From: Xanthomonas sp. AM6
GTDB lineage: Bacteria; Pseudomonadota; Gammaproteobacteria; Xanthomonadales; Xanthomonadaceae
DNA: 64,000 nt
Assembly: GCF_025665335.1 (NCBI RefSeq)
Contig: NZ_CP106869.1
Coordinates: forward strand, 708,501 to 772,500
Reading direction: 5' to 3'
Part shown: positions 34,759-43,700 of the stretch, piece by piece
Layout of the letters: the number at the start of each line of letters is the position of its first letter
How positions within the stretch are numbered: position 1 is the stretch's first letter
Translations under genes and position numbers: made by a program
The notes under the pieces: model-generated
The model's database searches: none
Seen by the model: only the letters and a program-made list of their open reading frames with translations
Told to the model about the DNA's origin: nothing

Positions 34759-34857
34759 CGGTGCTGCCTCTCACAGGACAAGGAGAACCCGGCGCAGGCG
34801 CCGGAGCGTCCACGAAGCGGTCGGATTGCAGGGGAAACCGGGCGGGCGCCCGGGCGG

Positions 34858-35712
34858 TCAGGTGCTGGGTGCGGTCACGGCGATGCTCCCGCTGGCCTGG
34901 ATCGCGAACGCGATGTCCTTGGCCGCGAGCAGGGTGGGTTGGAGGGCGGTGCTCAACAGTTCGTCATGGCTGGTGCGTACCGACGGCGCGGCGACGCTGA
35001 TCGCGCCGAGCGGGTAGTCGTCGGCGTCCAGCACCGGCACCGCCAGCACGCGCAGGCCCTCGGTCAGCATCGAGTCGAGGATCACGTGGCGGTCGCGGCG
35101 GATGCGCTCGAAGGTGCCGAGCATGGCGGCGATCTCCGGGCTGTGCGGCGCGTGCACGTCGACCCCGGTCACCCGCGTCACGTCCGCCGGCGACAGGTGC
35201 GCGAGCATGGCCAGGCCGATCGCGGTGCGGGTGCTGGGCACGGTGGTGCCGATGCGGATGTCCACGCCCAGCCGGGTGATGCCGGCGCGCACGCGTTCGA
35301 TGTAGAGCACGTCCGGGCCCTGCAGCACGGCGAAGCTGGCCGCTTCGTTGACGTCGCCGACCAGCGTGCGCAGCAAGGGCCGCACCACGCTGCGCAGGTC
35401 GCGGCGGGCGATGGCGTGGAAACCGAGGTCGAGCACCTTCAGCGTCAGCCGGAAGCGGCGGCTTTCGGGAATGCGGTTCACATAGCCCAGCTCGACCAGC
35501 GTGTTGAGCATGCGGAACGTGGTGCCGGGGTCGAGCCGGGCCAACGCCGCGATCTGGCTCAGCGACAGTTCCTCGTGCTCGGAGGAAAACGCCTCGAGCA
35601 CCCGGAAGCCCTTGGCCAGCGACTGCACGGTGCTGCGCAGCTTCTTGTCCGCCGCCTCGTCGCCGTCGTCGGCGGCGGGATCGGGCGCGCCTGGGGAGAT
35701 CGTCTTGGTCAT
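34858..35712 (-). CDS. IclR-family transcriptional regulator
   Basis: A 284-residue regulator with an N-terminal winged helix (about residues 25-88, LSLSQIAALARLDPGTTFRMLNTLVELGYV) and a C-terminal IclR effector domain with GAF-like fold (about 100-270). I prefer the start at MTKTISP; the longer upstream frame runs over the probable operator. It heads the same-strand group with the transporter, lyase and porin and should control them, as activator or repressor, in response to a pathway intermediate. Three phased TTTCG/CGAAA half-sites upstream look like its binding region. Confidence 0.9.
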   Translation of the reverse strand: MTKTISPGAPDPAADDGDEAADKKLRSTVQSLAKGFRVLEAFSSEHEELSLSQIAALARLDPGTTFRMLNTLVELGYVNRIPESRRFRLTLKVLDLGFHAIARRDLRSVVRPLLRTLVGDVNEAASFAVLQGPDVLYIERVRAGITRLGVDIRIGTTVPSTRTAIGLAMLAHLSPADVTRVTGVDVHAPHSPEIAAMLGTFERIRRDRHVILDSMLTEGLRVLAVPVLDADDYPLGAISVAAPSVRTSHDELLSTALQPTLLAAKDIAFAIQASGSIAVTAPST

Positions 35713-35785
35713 CTGCACATTCCTGGTGGCCGTCGTATGGCGCCAGCTTGCCGAACCGGCGTGATGGCGTCGCTTGACAAGCATG

Positions 35786-35812
35786 TTTCGGATTGCGAAA
35801 ATTATTTCGTAA
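35786..35812 (-). promoter_or_regulatory. IclR operator region with three phased half-sites
   Basis: TTTCG (35786-35790), CGAAA (35796-35800) and TTTCG (35805-35809) are spaced 9-10 bp apart, giving two overlapping imperfect dyads, 74-97 bp before the IclR start. The AT-rich core could also hold the promoter. The remaining gene-free part up to 36215 shows nothing I can identify. Confidence 0.5.
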
Positions 35813-36215
35813 GTACATGCCAAGGTTCGCCAGACGCTCCTGCAACGTCAAGTTGCAGCGCAGCATGCGTGCCGGCGCGGCATGGCCGTCGAGGCGCGTG
35901 TCGCGCTCGCGGAAGCCTGCTGGCCTTCATGCCCTGGATCTGCGGGCCGCTGTCGGGGATGCAGCTGCGCCGGCAGCACGCGCTCGACGTTCGCGCAGCG
36001 GCTGGAATCGCCGATGGCGACCCGATGACGATCGGCACAGGACGCTCCGATGGTTCGGCGCGGGGCGTCGGCGCCTCGTCTCCGCCGAGACGCCGTTACT
36101 CCGGTCTGCGACCGATGCGCCCGGTCGCGGATCGCTGTGTAGACGAACGCCGCCGCGATCGGCAGTGCAAGCGTTGCTGGCAGACAGACGCCGCGCGGCG
36201 CCGATAGCGTGGCGC

Positions 36216-36689
36216 ATGGGCCGAACCAATCGACAGACGCCGCCGCAACCGCCTGCGCAGAAATGGTGGCAGACGCTGTCGTTCAAGCGCGCCGCCGCCG
36301 AAGTGTCGGCGGTGCTGGTGCTGGTCGGCGGGACCTACGGCTTCGTGCAATACGTGGAGGTCAAGCCGCTCGAACGGCGCCTGGCCGAGGCGCAGGCGGC
36401 CGCCTGCAAGCCGGCGCCCGCCGCGCCGTGGATGTCGTTCAGTCTGTTGCCCGGCGATAGCCGCGTCCTGTGGGATGGCGCGCTGACCGTGACCAATGCC
36501 ACGCGCGGCGACGACGGCGCGAGGGCGCGGTTGCGGGCGACGCCGCGTGAGGGCGCGCCGGTCGAGCGGGCGGGGTTGTCGCCGGGCGACAGCTTCGGCG
36601 TGCAGGCGCCCGGGCAGGGCGGCTATCAGGTCTACCTGAAACGGAGCACGGCCGATTTCATCGAGGTGTCGGTGCTGCGTCGGCCATGA
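36216..36689 (+). CDS. Hypothetical protein with one membrane helix
   Basis: A 157-residue protein I do not recognise. After a Pro/Gln-rich cytoplasmic stretch there is a hydrophobic helix at about residues 28-47 (AAEVSAVLVLVGGTYGFVQYV), then a probable periplasmic domain of 110 residues with the alternating pattern of a small beta fold. The start is uncertain: no good ribosome site is seen, and the open frame continues upstream without family-like sequence. It ends 57 bp before the convergent NTF2-like gene. No operon partner. Confidence 0.6.
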   Translation: MGRTNRQTPPQPPAQKWWQTLSFKRAAAEVSAVLVLVGGTYGFVQYVEVKPLERRLAEAQAAACKPAPAAPWMSFSLLPGDSRVLWDGALTVTNATRGDDGARARLRATPREGAPVERAGLSPGDSFGVQAPGQGGYQVYLKRSTADFIEVSVLRRP

Positions 36690-36700
36690 CCGCTGCGCAG

Positions 36701-36732
36701 GGCGCGGCGTCGCGCAACGGCGTCGCCGCGCC
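36701..36732. terminator. Short stem between convergent genes
   Basis: GGCGCGGCG (36701-36709) pairs with CGCCGCGCC (36724-36732) across a 14-base loop in the 57-bp gap between two convergent genes. Plausible terminator; GC-rich DNA makes short stems common, so evidence is modest. Confidence 0.35.
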
Positions 36733-36746
36733 GCGGTGCGCGCGCG

Positions 36747-37514
36747 TCACGGCGCTGTCGCGGTCTCGACGACGGTGCCGTTCTCGTACACGGTGAGCTG
36801 GCGCGTGCCTGCCTTGCGCGTGCCTGCCCGCGCCGCCGGTGCGAACACGAAGCGCAGGTCGCGTTCCTCGGCAAAGAAGCGGGTCGGCGCTTCGGCGCGC
36901 AGGGTCACGGCCAGCGTGCCGGCGCTGAGCTTCAGGTGGTCGCCTTCCACGACCACGCGGATGTCGCCGACGCGCTGGCCGCGGTAGTCGCCGGCGTAGC
37001 GGGCCAGCACTTCGGGTGCCAGGGTCAGCCGCGTGGCGGGCGGTACGTACGCCGCCGCCGCGTGCGCATAGCTGTAGATGCGGCGCATGCGCCATTGGCC
37101 ATCGACCGACTGCCAGAGGTTGGTGAACTCGGCCTGCCCGTCCAGGCGTTCGGGTTCGCCCTTGCGCTGCACGTGGAAGCGGTGGGTGCCCGACAGCAGC
37201 GCGAAGCCGCCGGCCAGCGGATGGAACTGCACGCTGCCGGCGACCGCTTCGCGGCGCAGGTGCATCGCCGGGTCGGCGCAGGGGCCATCGCGCAGGGAAT
37301 GCAGTACCGCGGCCTTGGTCGCGGTCAGGCCGGTCCTGTCGTGATAGAACTCCACGTCGTCGGTGAGCAGCTCGCCCATCGTGCCCATGTCGCAGGCGTT
37401 GTAGGCCTGCCAGTAGCGCGTATCGGCGGCGCGCACCGCCGCTTCGTCGTCGGCCGCGGCCGCGCCGAAGCTCAGGCCCAGCAACGCGCACAGCGCAAAA
37501 TGGCGAACGGGCAT
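36747..37514 (-). CDS. Exported NTF2-like (DUF4440/SnoaL-type) protein
   Basis: A 255-residue protein with signal peptide (residues 1-21, cleavage after GAAA). An NTF2-like cone domain follows at about 22-130 (YWQAYNACDMGTMGELLTDDVEFYHD), typical of DUF4440. The C-terminal 110 residues form a second beta domain (LTLAPEVLARYAGDYRG), as seen in serine beta-lactamase-like lipocalin tails. The function of such exported NTF2 proteins is generally unknown; small-molecule binding or isomerase activity is possible. Translation starts at MPVRHFAL, which gives the clean signal peptide. Confidence 0.82.
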   Translation of the reverse strand: MPVRHFALCALLGLSFGAAAADDEAAVRAADTRYWQAYNACDMGTMGELLTDDVEFYHDRTGLTATKAAVLHSLRDGPCADPAMHLRREAVAGSVQFHPLAGGFALLSGTHRFHVQRKGEPERLDGQAEFTNLWQSVDGQWRMRRIYSYAHAAAAYVPPATRLTLAPEVLARYAGDYRGQRVGDIRVVVEGDHLKLSAGTLAVTLRAEAPTRFFAEERDLRFVFAPAARAGTRKAGTRQLTVYENGTVVETATAP

Positions 37515-37931
37515 GGCGGACTCCTGCAGCAGGACCGCGATTGCACTCCAGTGCCGCGCGCCTGCCGCGTGCAACAAGTCATGGGCACGGATGGGCCGGC
37601 GTCGGGCGGTCGCGGTGAAGGCTGCGCGGCGGCCACAGTGCGCCGGAGTGCAGCGGTGAAGGCCGGCGTCGCCAAGGTGTGCGACAGCCGTAAACGCGAG
37701 GGTGCCGGGAGCGCTGCGCGGCCCAGCTGCGATCGCAGGCGCGCCGCACGCCGGCGCTGGCGTTGCGCAATGCGGTTACCATGTCCTGCGCCAGGGGGCG
37801 GCGTCGCGTGGCCTGCATGCGGCCACATGTCGCGAAGACGACGGACGATCGTGCATTCGCGCGCAGGTGCGTCGGTTGTGCAATCGTCGCATACTGGCCC
37901 CGCAGGGGTGCGAGGGGAGGAGCGGTTGGCG
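37515..37931. other. Gene-free 417-bp stretch before the second kinase gene
   Basis: No convincing gene, repeat or dyad is visible. It should hold the promoters of the divergent NTF2-like gene and histidine kinase gene. The kinase frame stays open upstream to an ATG at 37827, which remains an alternative start. Confidence 0.5.
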
Positions 37932-39329
37932 GTGCTGACGCAAGGCGGTGGGACGTTCAAACGATTGCTGCACGGCCCGGCCAGGTGGCTGCGTGCGGTG
38001 CCGATCGCCGATCCGGTGGATCTGCGCAATGCGCCGATGTTCCAGGTGGTGCTGTTGCTGTTCGGGACCTTGCCGGTCGCGGCGTGGCTGTATCGCGCGA
38101 TCGCGGTGCCGGATGCGTGGCGTCCCGGCGAACTGACCAGCCTGGCGTTGAGCGTGCTGTTCAGCGCGGTCGCGCTGCTGGGCGTGGTGCTGATCCGTTT
38201 CGGCCGGTTCCGCTGGGCGGCCTACCAGACGCTGTGCGTGTTCGCGATCTCGGTGCTGGCCAGCTACGCCGCCAGCGGATTCGGCGGGCAACGCTTCGAG
38301 CAGCCGGTGCTGGTGGTGCCGATGGCGATCGCCGCGCTGGCGGTGGGGCGGCCGGCGTTGTGGATGATGTTCGCCGCGGTGCTGCTGTCGTTCGCGCTCG
38401 GAACGTACGTGGACCTGGGCAACGGCAAGCCGCGGGACTACATCGGCGATGCCGTCATCAGCGGCGTCATCTTCCTGCTGATCGCGGTGGTGCTGGACCG
38501 CACCTCGGCCGCGTTGCGGCAGAGCCTGCGCGAGGCGCAGGCGCGCGCCGAGCAGCTGGGCATCGCGCACGAGTCGCTGCGGCGCGAAGTGCAGGAGCGG
38601 CAGCGGATCGAAGAGCAGCTGGTGAACGCCAAGAAGGTGGAGGCGGTGGCGCGGCTCGCCTCCGGCCTCAACCACGATTTCAACCACCTGCTGAGTCTGG
38701 TGCTGGGCTACGTGCGCCAGGGACGCCGCGCCAGCGATGCGCAGGCGGTCGGCGCGGCGTTCGATGGCGTTGAAGCGGCGGCCAGGCGCGCCACCGCGCT
38801 CAGCGCGAAGCTGCTCAGCTTCAGCCGCCAGGACGAGAGCCATGCCGAGGCGCTGGATCTCGGCGAACTGGTGGCGACGCTGCAGCCGCTGCTGAAGCAG
38901 GCGCTCAAGCCCGGCATCGCGCTCGAGGTGCAGGTGCCGCCCGGGCTGCAGGTGCATTTCGACCGGCAGCAGCTGGAGTTGATCCTGCTCAACCTGGTCG
39001 CCAACGCCGACGATGCGATGCAGCACGGCGGCACGGTGACCCTGCACGGGCGGCGCGTCGGCGGCGAGGCCTGGCTGCAGTGCCGCGATACCGGCCCGGG
39101 CATTCCCGCGGCCCTGCGCGAAAAGATCTTCGAGCCGTTCTTCACCACCAAGCCGGTCGGCCACGGCACCGGGCTCGGCCTGGCGATGGCCAACGGGCTG
39201 ATGCAGCGGCATGGCGCGCGCATCTGGGTCGACGCCGAGACCGGCGCCGGCGCCGCGTTCGTGCTGAGCTTTCCGCACGGGCAGGCGCAGCCGCCTGCGC
39301 TGGCGGACGCGAAAGGCGTGGAGGGCTAG
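37932..39329 (+). CDS. Integral-membrane sensor histidine kinase
   Basis: A 465-residue kinase whose N-terminal half is five or six closely spaced hydrophobic helices (about residues 35-190) without a large periplasmic domain. A short coiled coil (about 195-235) follows, then the HisKA-type box with His248 (GLNHDFNHLL), and an ATPase domain with NLVANADDAM, DTGPGIP and GTGLGLAMANG. GTG is chosen as start because GGGGAGGAG lies 9 bases upstream; an ATG at 37827 is possible. The partner response regulator follows after 72 bp. Membrane-embedded sensors of this style often detect quinones, lipids or membrane state; the signal is unknown. Confidence 0.88.
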   Translation: MLTQGGGTFKRLLHGPARWLRAVPIADPVDLRNAPMFQVVLLLFGTLPVAAWLYRAIAVPDAWRPGELTSLALSVLFSAVALLGVVLIRFGRFRWAAYQTLCVFAISVLASYAASGFGGQRFEQPVLVVPMAIAALAVGRPALWMMFAAVLLSFALGTYVDLGNGKPRDYIGDAVISGVIFLLIAVVLDRTSAALRQSLREAQARAEQLGIAHESLRREVQERQRIEEQLVNAKKVEAVARLASGLNHDFNHLLSLVLGYVRQGRRASDAQAVGAAFDGVEAAARRATALSAKLLSFSRQDESHAEALDLGELVATLQPLLKQALKPGIALEVQVPPGLQVHFDRQQLELILLNLVANADDAMQHGGTVTLHGRRVGGEAWLQCRDTGPGIPAALREKIFEPFFTTKPVGHGTGLGLAMANGLMQRHGARIWVDAETGAGAAFVLSFPHGQAQPPALADAKGVEG

Positions 39330-39401
39330 CCGCGTGGCGTGCGCGTGCCGCATGCAGTGCGCGCCGTGCGCGTGGCTGCCGCCGTTCGGGACGTGCCGGC
39401 G

Positions 39402-40115
39402 ATGAGCGCGTCGCCGGGGCTGGTGCTGGCCGGGGTGCGGATCGCGGTGGTGGAGGACGATCCGGAACTGCGCGCGATCGTCGTCGACGAGCTGCGCCAC
39501 GAAGGCGCACGGGTGCTGGGGTTCGGCAGCGCCGAGGCCTTGTACCGGCACCTGCTGGGCGATACCTGCGAGCTGGTGGTACTGGATGTCGGGCTGCCGG
39601 GCGAGGACGGCTATTCGGTGGCGCGCTATCTGCGGCAGATCGTGCCGCAGGCAGGCATCGTGATGCTCACCGGCCGCGGCGCGAACACCGACATGACCCG
39701 CGGCCTGATGCAGGGCGCGGACCTGTACCTGGTCAAGCCGCTGGACGTGGAGCTGCTGATCGCCGCGCTGGCCAACCTGCGCCGGCGCCTGCAGCCGGCG
39801 GCGCCGTCCGCGTCGCCGGCCGTGCAGGACTGGCGGCTGAGCGACGACGGCTGGACGCTGTTCGCCCCGGGCGCGCGCACGCTGGCGCTGACCGAAGCCG
39901 AACGCGGCCTGCTGAAGGCGCTGTTCGCGCAACGCGGCGCGCCGGTGGACCGCGACACGCTGATCGCCGCGGTCACCGATGCGCCGTGGGATTTCGATCC
40001 GCACCGCCTGGAGGTGCTGGTGCACCGGCTGCGCGCGCGGGTGACCGCCGCCACCGCGGCGACGCTGCCGCTGCGCGCCGTGCGCGGGCAGGGGTATCTG
40101 CTGGGCGAGGCGTAG
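39402..40115 (+). CDS. OmpR-family response regulator (degenerate winged helix)
   Basis: A 237-residue regulator. Receiver domain at about 10-125: acidic pair Glu18-Asp19-Asp20, phosphoacceptor Asp62 (LDVGLPGEDG), switch Thr (MLTGRG) and Lys (LVKPLD). The C-terminal domain (about 135-235) is a winged helix recognisable from VLVHRLRARV and the terminal LRAVRGQGYLLGEA. It likely pairs with the histidine kinase just upstream. Target genes are not evident; no box like that of the first two-component system is seen here. Confidence 0.9.
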   Translation: MSASPGLVLAGVRIAVVEDDPELRAIVVDELRHEGARVLGFGSAEALYRHLLGDTCELVVLDVGLPGEDGYSVARYLRQIVPQAGIVMLTGRGANTDMTRGLMQGADLYLVKPLDVELLIAALANLRRRLQPAAPSASPAVQDWRLSDDGWTLFAPGARTLALTEAERGLLKALFAQRGAPVDRDTLIAAVTDAPWDFDPHRLEVLVHRLRARVTAATAATLPLRAVRGQGYLLGEA

Positions 40116-40729
40116 GCCCGCCGACCCGATCGGAGTAGGCCGCGCCGTGGTCGGCGCATGTGCGGCCGGCGGGCGAAGGGGCGAAGGCCCGCATCCTCCA
40201 GGCGACCGAACGCCGCCGACCGGTGGGCGCCCAAGCGTGGCTTTTCGAAGCGCCGTGTTCGGCGTCCCGGCGGCCGCGCGCCTTGGACCGGCGGCCCGCC
40301 TGCCGCGGCGCACCGCACCACCAACCAGGCGCCGGCATGGCGCCGCGCCGGCGCGCCATCGCGTCAAACATCCCTTGATATCCCGCATTCGCGCATGGAC
40401 CGCGGCCCCGAGGCTGCGCGATCGGTAGACAGATTGCGGGTTTCGCCGTGCGCACCGGCGTCCCTCCGCTCGTCACAGTCCGTCCACGGGCGGCGTCCCA
40501 TTGCCATTGCGGCATGCGTCTCGCGGCAGGTGTGAGGAAGTGAGAGGGGGCGCGAACAGCTGCTACTGACTGCCTGCGCCTCCCTGCGCAGAATCCGCGC
40601 CACCACACCGGCAGGCCCTGCCTGCGCGTTCGGAGTGGGTTCCGATCCCGATCGTCAGCGCGCCCCGCGGCCTAGGCCTGGGGCGCCGGTTCGTGGGTCC
40701 GGTTTGAATGCTTGGGGAGAAAGAGGCAA
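40116..40729. other. Gene-free 614-bp leader before the giant surface-protein gene
   Basis: No convincing gene on either strand. It must hold the promoter of the three-gene surface locus. CAGAAT near 40589 is a conceivable -10, but no matching -35 stands out. The size of the region leaves room for extensive regulation. Confidence 0.45.
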
Positions 40730-43700
40730 ATGACTGATCTGATGCGCGGCAGCCGTGCGGCTGCGTTGCGGGCGTGGGCGCGTGTCGCCCGCGGCGACCA
40801 CCGAGCCACGGCGTCGTCGGGGCGAAGCCTGCGGCTGATGATGGCCATCTTGCTGCTGGCCGCGCCTGCGTTGGCGGCCGCCGCGGACCTGCAGATCACC
40901 AACCTGTCCGACACCGGCTACGATCCCACGCCGGCCGGGGGCAGCGTGGTCTACAGCGTCACCGTCGAGAACAGCGCCGCCGACACGGTCAACAACGCGG
41001 TGGTGATCTTCGATCTGCCCGCCGGCGCCCAGGCCGGCGCGCCGCTGCCGGCCACCTGCAGCGTGGCCGCCGGCAATGCGCAGCGCATCGAGTGCCGGGT
41101 CGGCACCCTGGTCGGCACCTTCTCCTCCAACGGCGCGCCGGTGACCTTCCAGTTGCCGGTGAGCACGGTCGGCCTGGCCCCGGGCACGATCGAGATCCGC
41201 GGCGCGATCGGCGTGGAAACCGGCCTGCCGGCGGCGAGCACGCCGATCGCCTCGCTGGCCGATGCCGATGCGTTCTTCGCCGGCGACAGCAACGCGGCCA
41301 ACAACCGCCGCCTGGAAGCGACCACGCTGGAATCGGCGGGCGACCTGAGCGTGGAGAAGACCGCCACGCCGAACCCCGTCGTCGCCGGCGCCGAGGTCAC
41401 CTACACCGTCACCGTGCGCAATGCCGGGCCCAGCGCCTCGGCCGGCTTCAGCGTGATCGACACGCTGCCGGCCGCGGTGCAGTACGTGGCCAACAGCTTC
41501 AGCGGCAGCGGCTGGACCTTCAACAGCGGCAGCATGACCGCCACCCACGCCGGCGCGCTGGCCAACGGCGGCAGCAGCAGCTTCACCTTCCGCGCCCGCG
41601 TCACCGCCGCCAGCGGCAACATCATCAACACCGCGCGGGTGGAAGCCGGCGGCACGCCCGATCCGCTGCCCGACAACAACACCGGCAGCGTGACCACCAC
41701 GGTCAGCGCTGGCGCCGACCTGGCGCTGAGCAAGAGCGTCAACCCCTCGCCGGCGATCTCCGGCCAGCCGGTCACCTTCAACATCCAGGTGCGCAACCAG
41801 GGCCCGAGCGCCGCGGTCAATCCGCGTTTCGTGGACAACCTGCCGACCGGCTTCCTGGCCACCGGCGGCACCGCGCCGGCCGGCTGGACCTGCACCAACA
41901 GCAACGGCAACGCCACCCGCACCTGCGTGCTGAACGGCAGCCTGGCGGTCGGCGCCGTGGCCGATTTCACCATCGAGAGCACGGTGCCGGCGTCCGGCAC
42001 CAACAGCAGCGGCGACGTCACCAACAGCGCCACCGCCAGCGCCGACACCCCGGATGCGAACAACGCCGACAACACCGGCAGCACCACCTTCACCGTGCTC
42101 GCCGACGGCGCCGACCTGTCGATGAACAAGACCAAGACGCCGGCGCTGGTGCCGGTGTGGAGCGGCATCGGCAGCGATCTGGACAGCCGCATGACCAGCA
42201 CCATCGTCGTGCGCAACATGGGCCCGCGCCCGGCGACCGGCCAGGTGCAGACGGTGGATACGCTGGCGACCGGCGAAGAACTGCTGCAGCCGGACGGCAG
42301 CGTGGCGCAGCCGGGCGTGGCGTTCGCCGCCGGCGCGTGGACCTGCGTGGTCGACCAGGCCTACAGCGGCGCCAGCGTGCAGCACGTGACCTGCGACCTG
42401 GGCGCCGGTTCGCTGCCGTTGGCGGTGGGCGCGCAGGCGCCGACCCTGCAGCTGCTGACGCGTGCGCGCAGTTCCTCGGCCAATCTGCTCAACAACGCCT
42501 GTACCGGCGGCTCCGGCGGCTCGATCGAGCCGCTGACCGGCAACGGCATCGACCGCGATCCGGAAACCGACAACGACTGCTCCGGCGCGGGCACCCGCAC
42601 CACCGACGAGCGCGCCGACCTGTCCATCGCCAAGCGGACCAATGGCGCCGGCGACGGCGACAACGTGCTGGCGGCCAACCAGGACACGCTCAGCTACACG
42701 CTGACCGTCACCAACAACGGCCCGGACAGCACCACCGGCGTGGTGGTCAACGACACCGTTCCCGGTTTCGTCAACGGCCGCACCCAGATCAGCGTGACCA
42801 CCACCCCGGCCGGCTGGATCTGCACGATCAACGGCGCCTCGGTGGTCTGCCGCTCCGGCACCACCGCGCTGGCCAACGGCGCCACCGCGCAGATCGTCAT
42901 CCAGGTCCAGCGCGCGCTGTTCGACAGCTTCAACCAGGCCGCCGGCACCTGCGGCGGCACCGCCATCAGCGGCGCGTTCTGCAACACCGCCGGCGTCGGC
43001 ATCGATGCGGCCGTGGCCGGTTCGGTGGGCGAGCTCAACGGCAACAACAACCAGGCCTCGGACTGGATCCGCATCGCGCGCGTGGCCAACGTCGCCACCA
43101 CCGCCAAGACCATCTCCTCGGGCACGCCCGGCCGCGCCGGCGTCAACACCACCTACGTGATGTCCTACATCAACCGCGGCCCGTCGACGGTGCCCGGGGT
43201 GATCTTCCGCGACGTGTTCACCCTGCCGGCCAACGATTCGGGCTTCGTGCTGGTGTCCGCGCAGCGCACCGGCGCCGGAACCCGCACCTGTACCGCCACC
43301 GCCGGCGCCGGGGTGACCGTCACCGTCGACGCGGGCGGCACCTCCTACGCCAACCCGACCGGCGCGCCGGCGCAGGTCACCGTGCAGTGCCCGGCGCTGC
43401 CCTCGCTCACCAACGAGCAGACCGAAACCCTGCAGGTGGTGATCCGGCCCAACGTCAACAGCGGCAACACCGGCCGCCAGTTCGACAACACCGCCGACTT
43501 CGTGGTGGACCTCGATGGCGACGGCACGGGCGACCCGACCGCGGGCACCGATGGCGACGGCAACACCTACGACTTCAACACCGACACCAGCGACGACAGC
43601 AAGAGCGCGCAGCTGCCGTTCGAGGCCGGCCAGGTCGACCTGATCACCAACAAGGTGGACACCGGCTTCACCGGCGGCGTGGATCCGCTCGGCTTCGACG

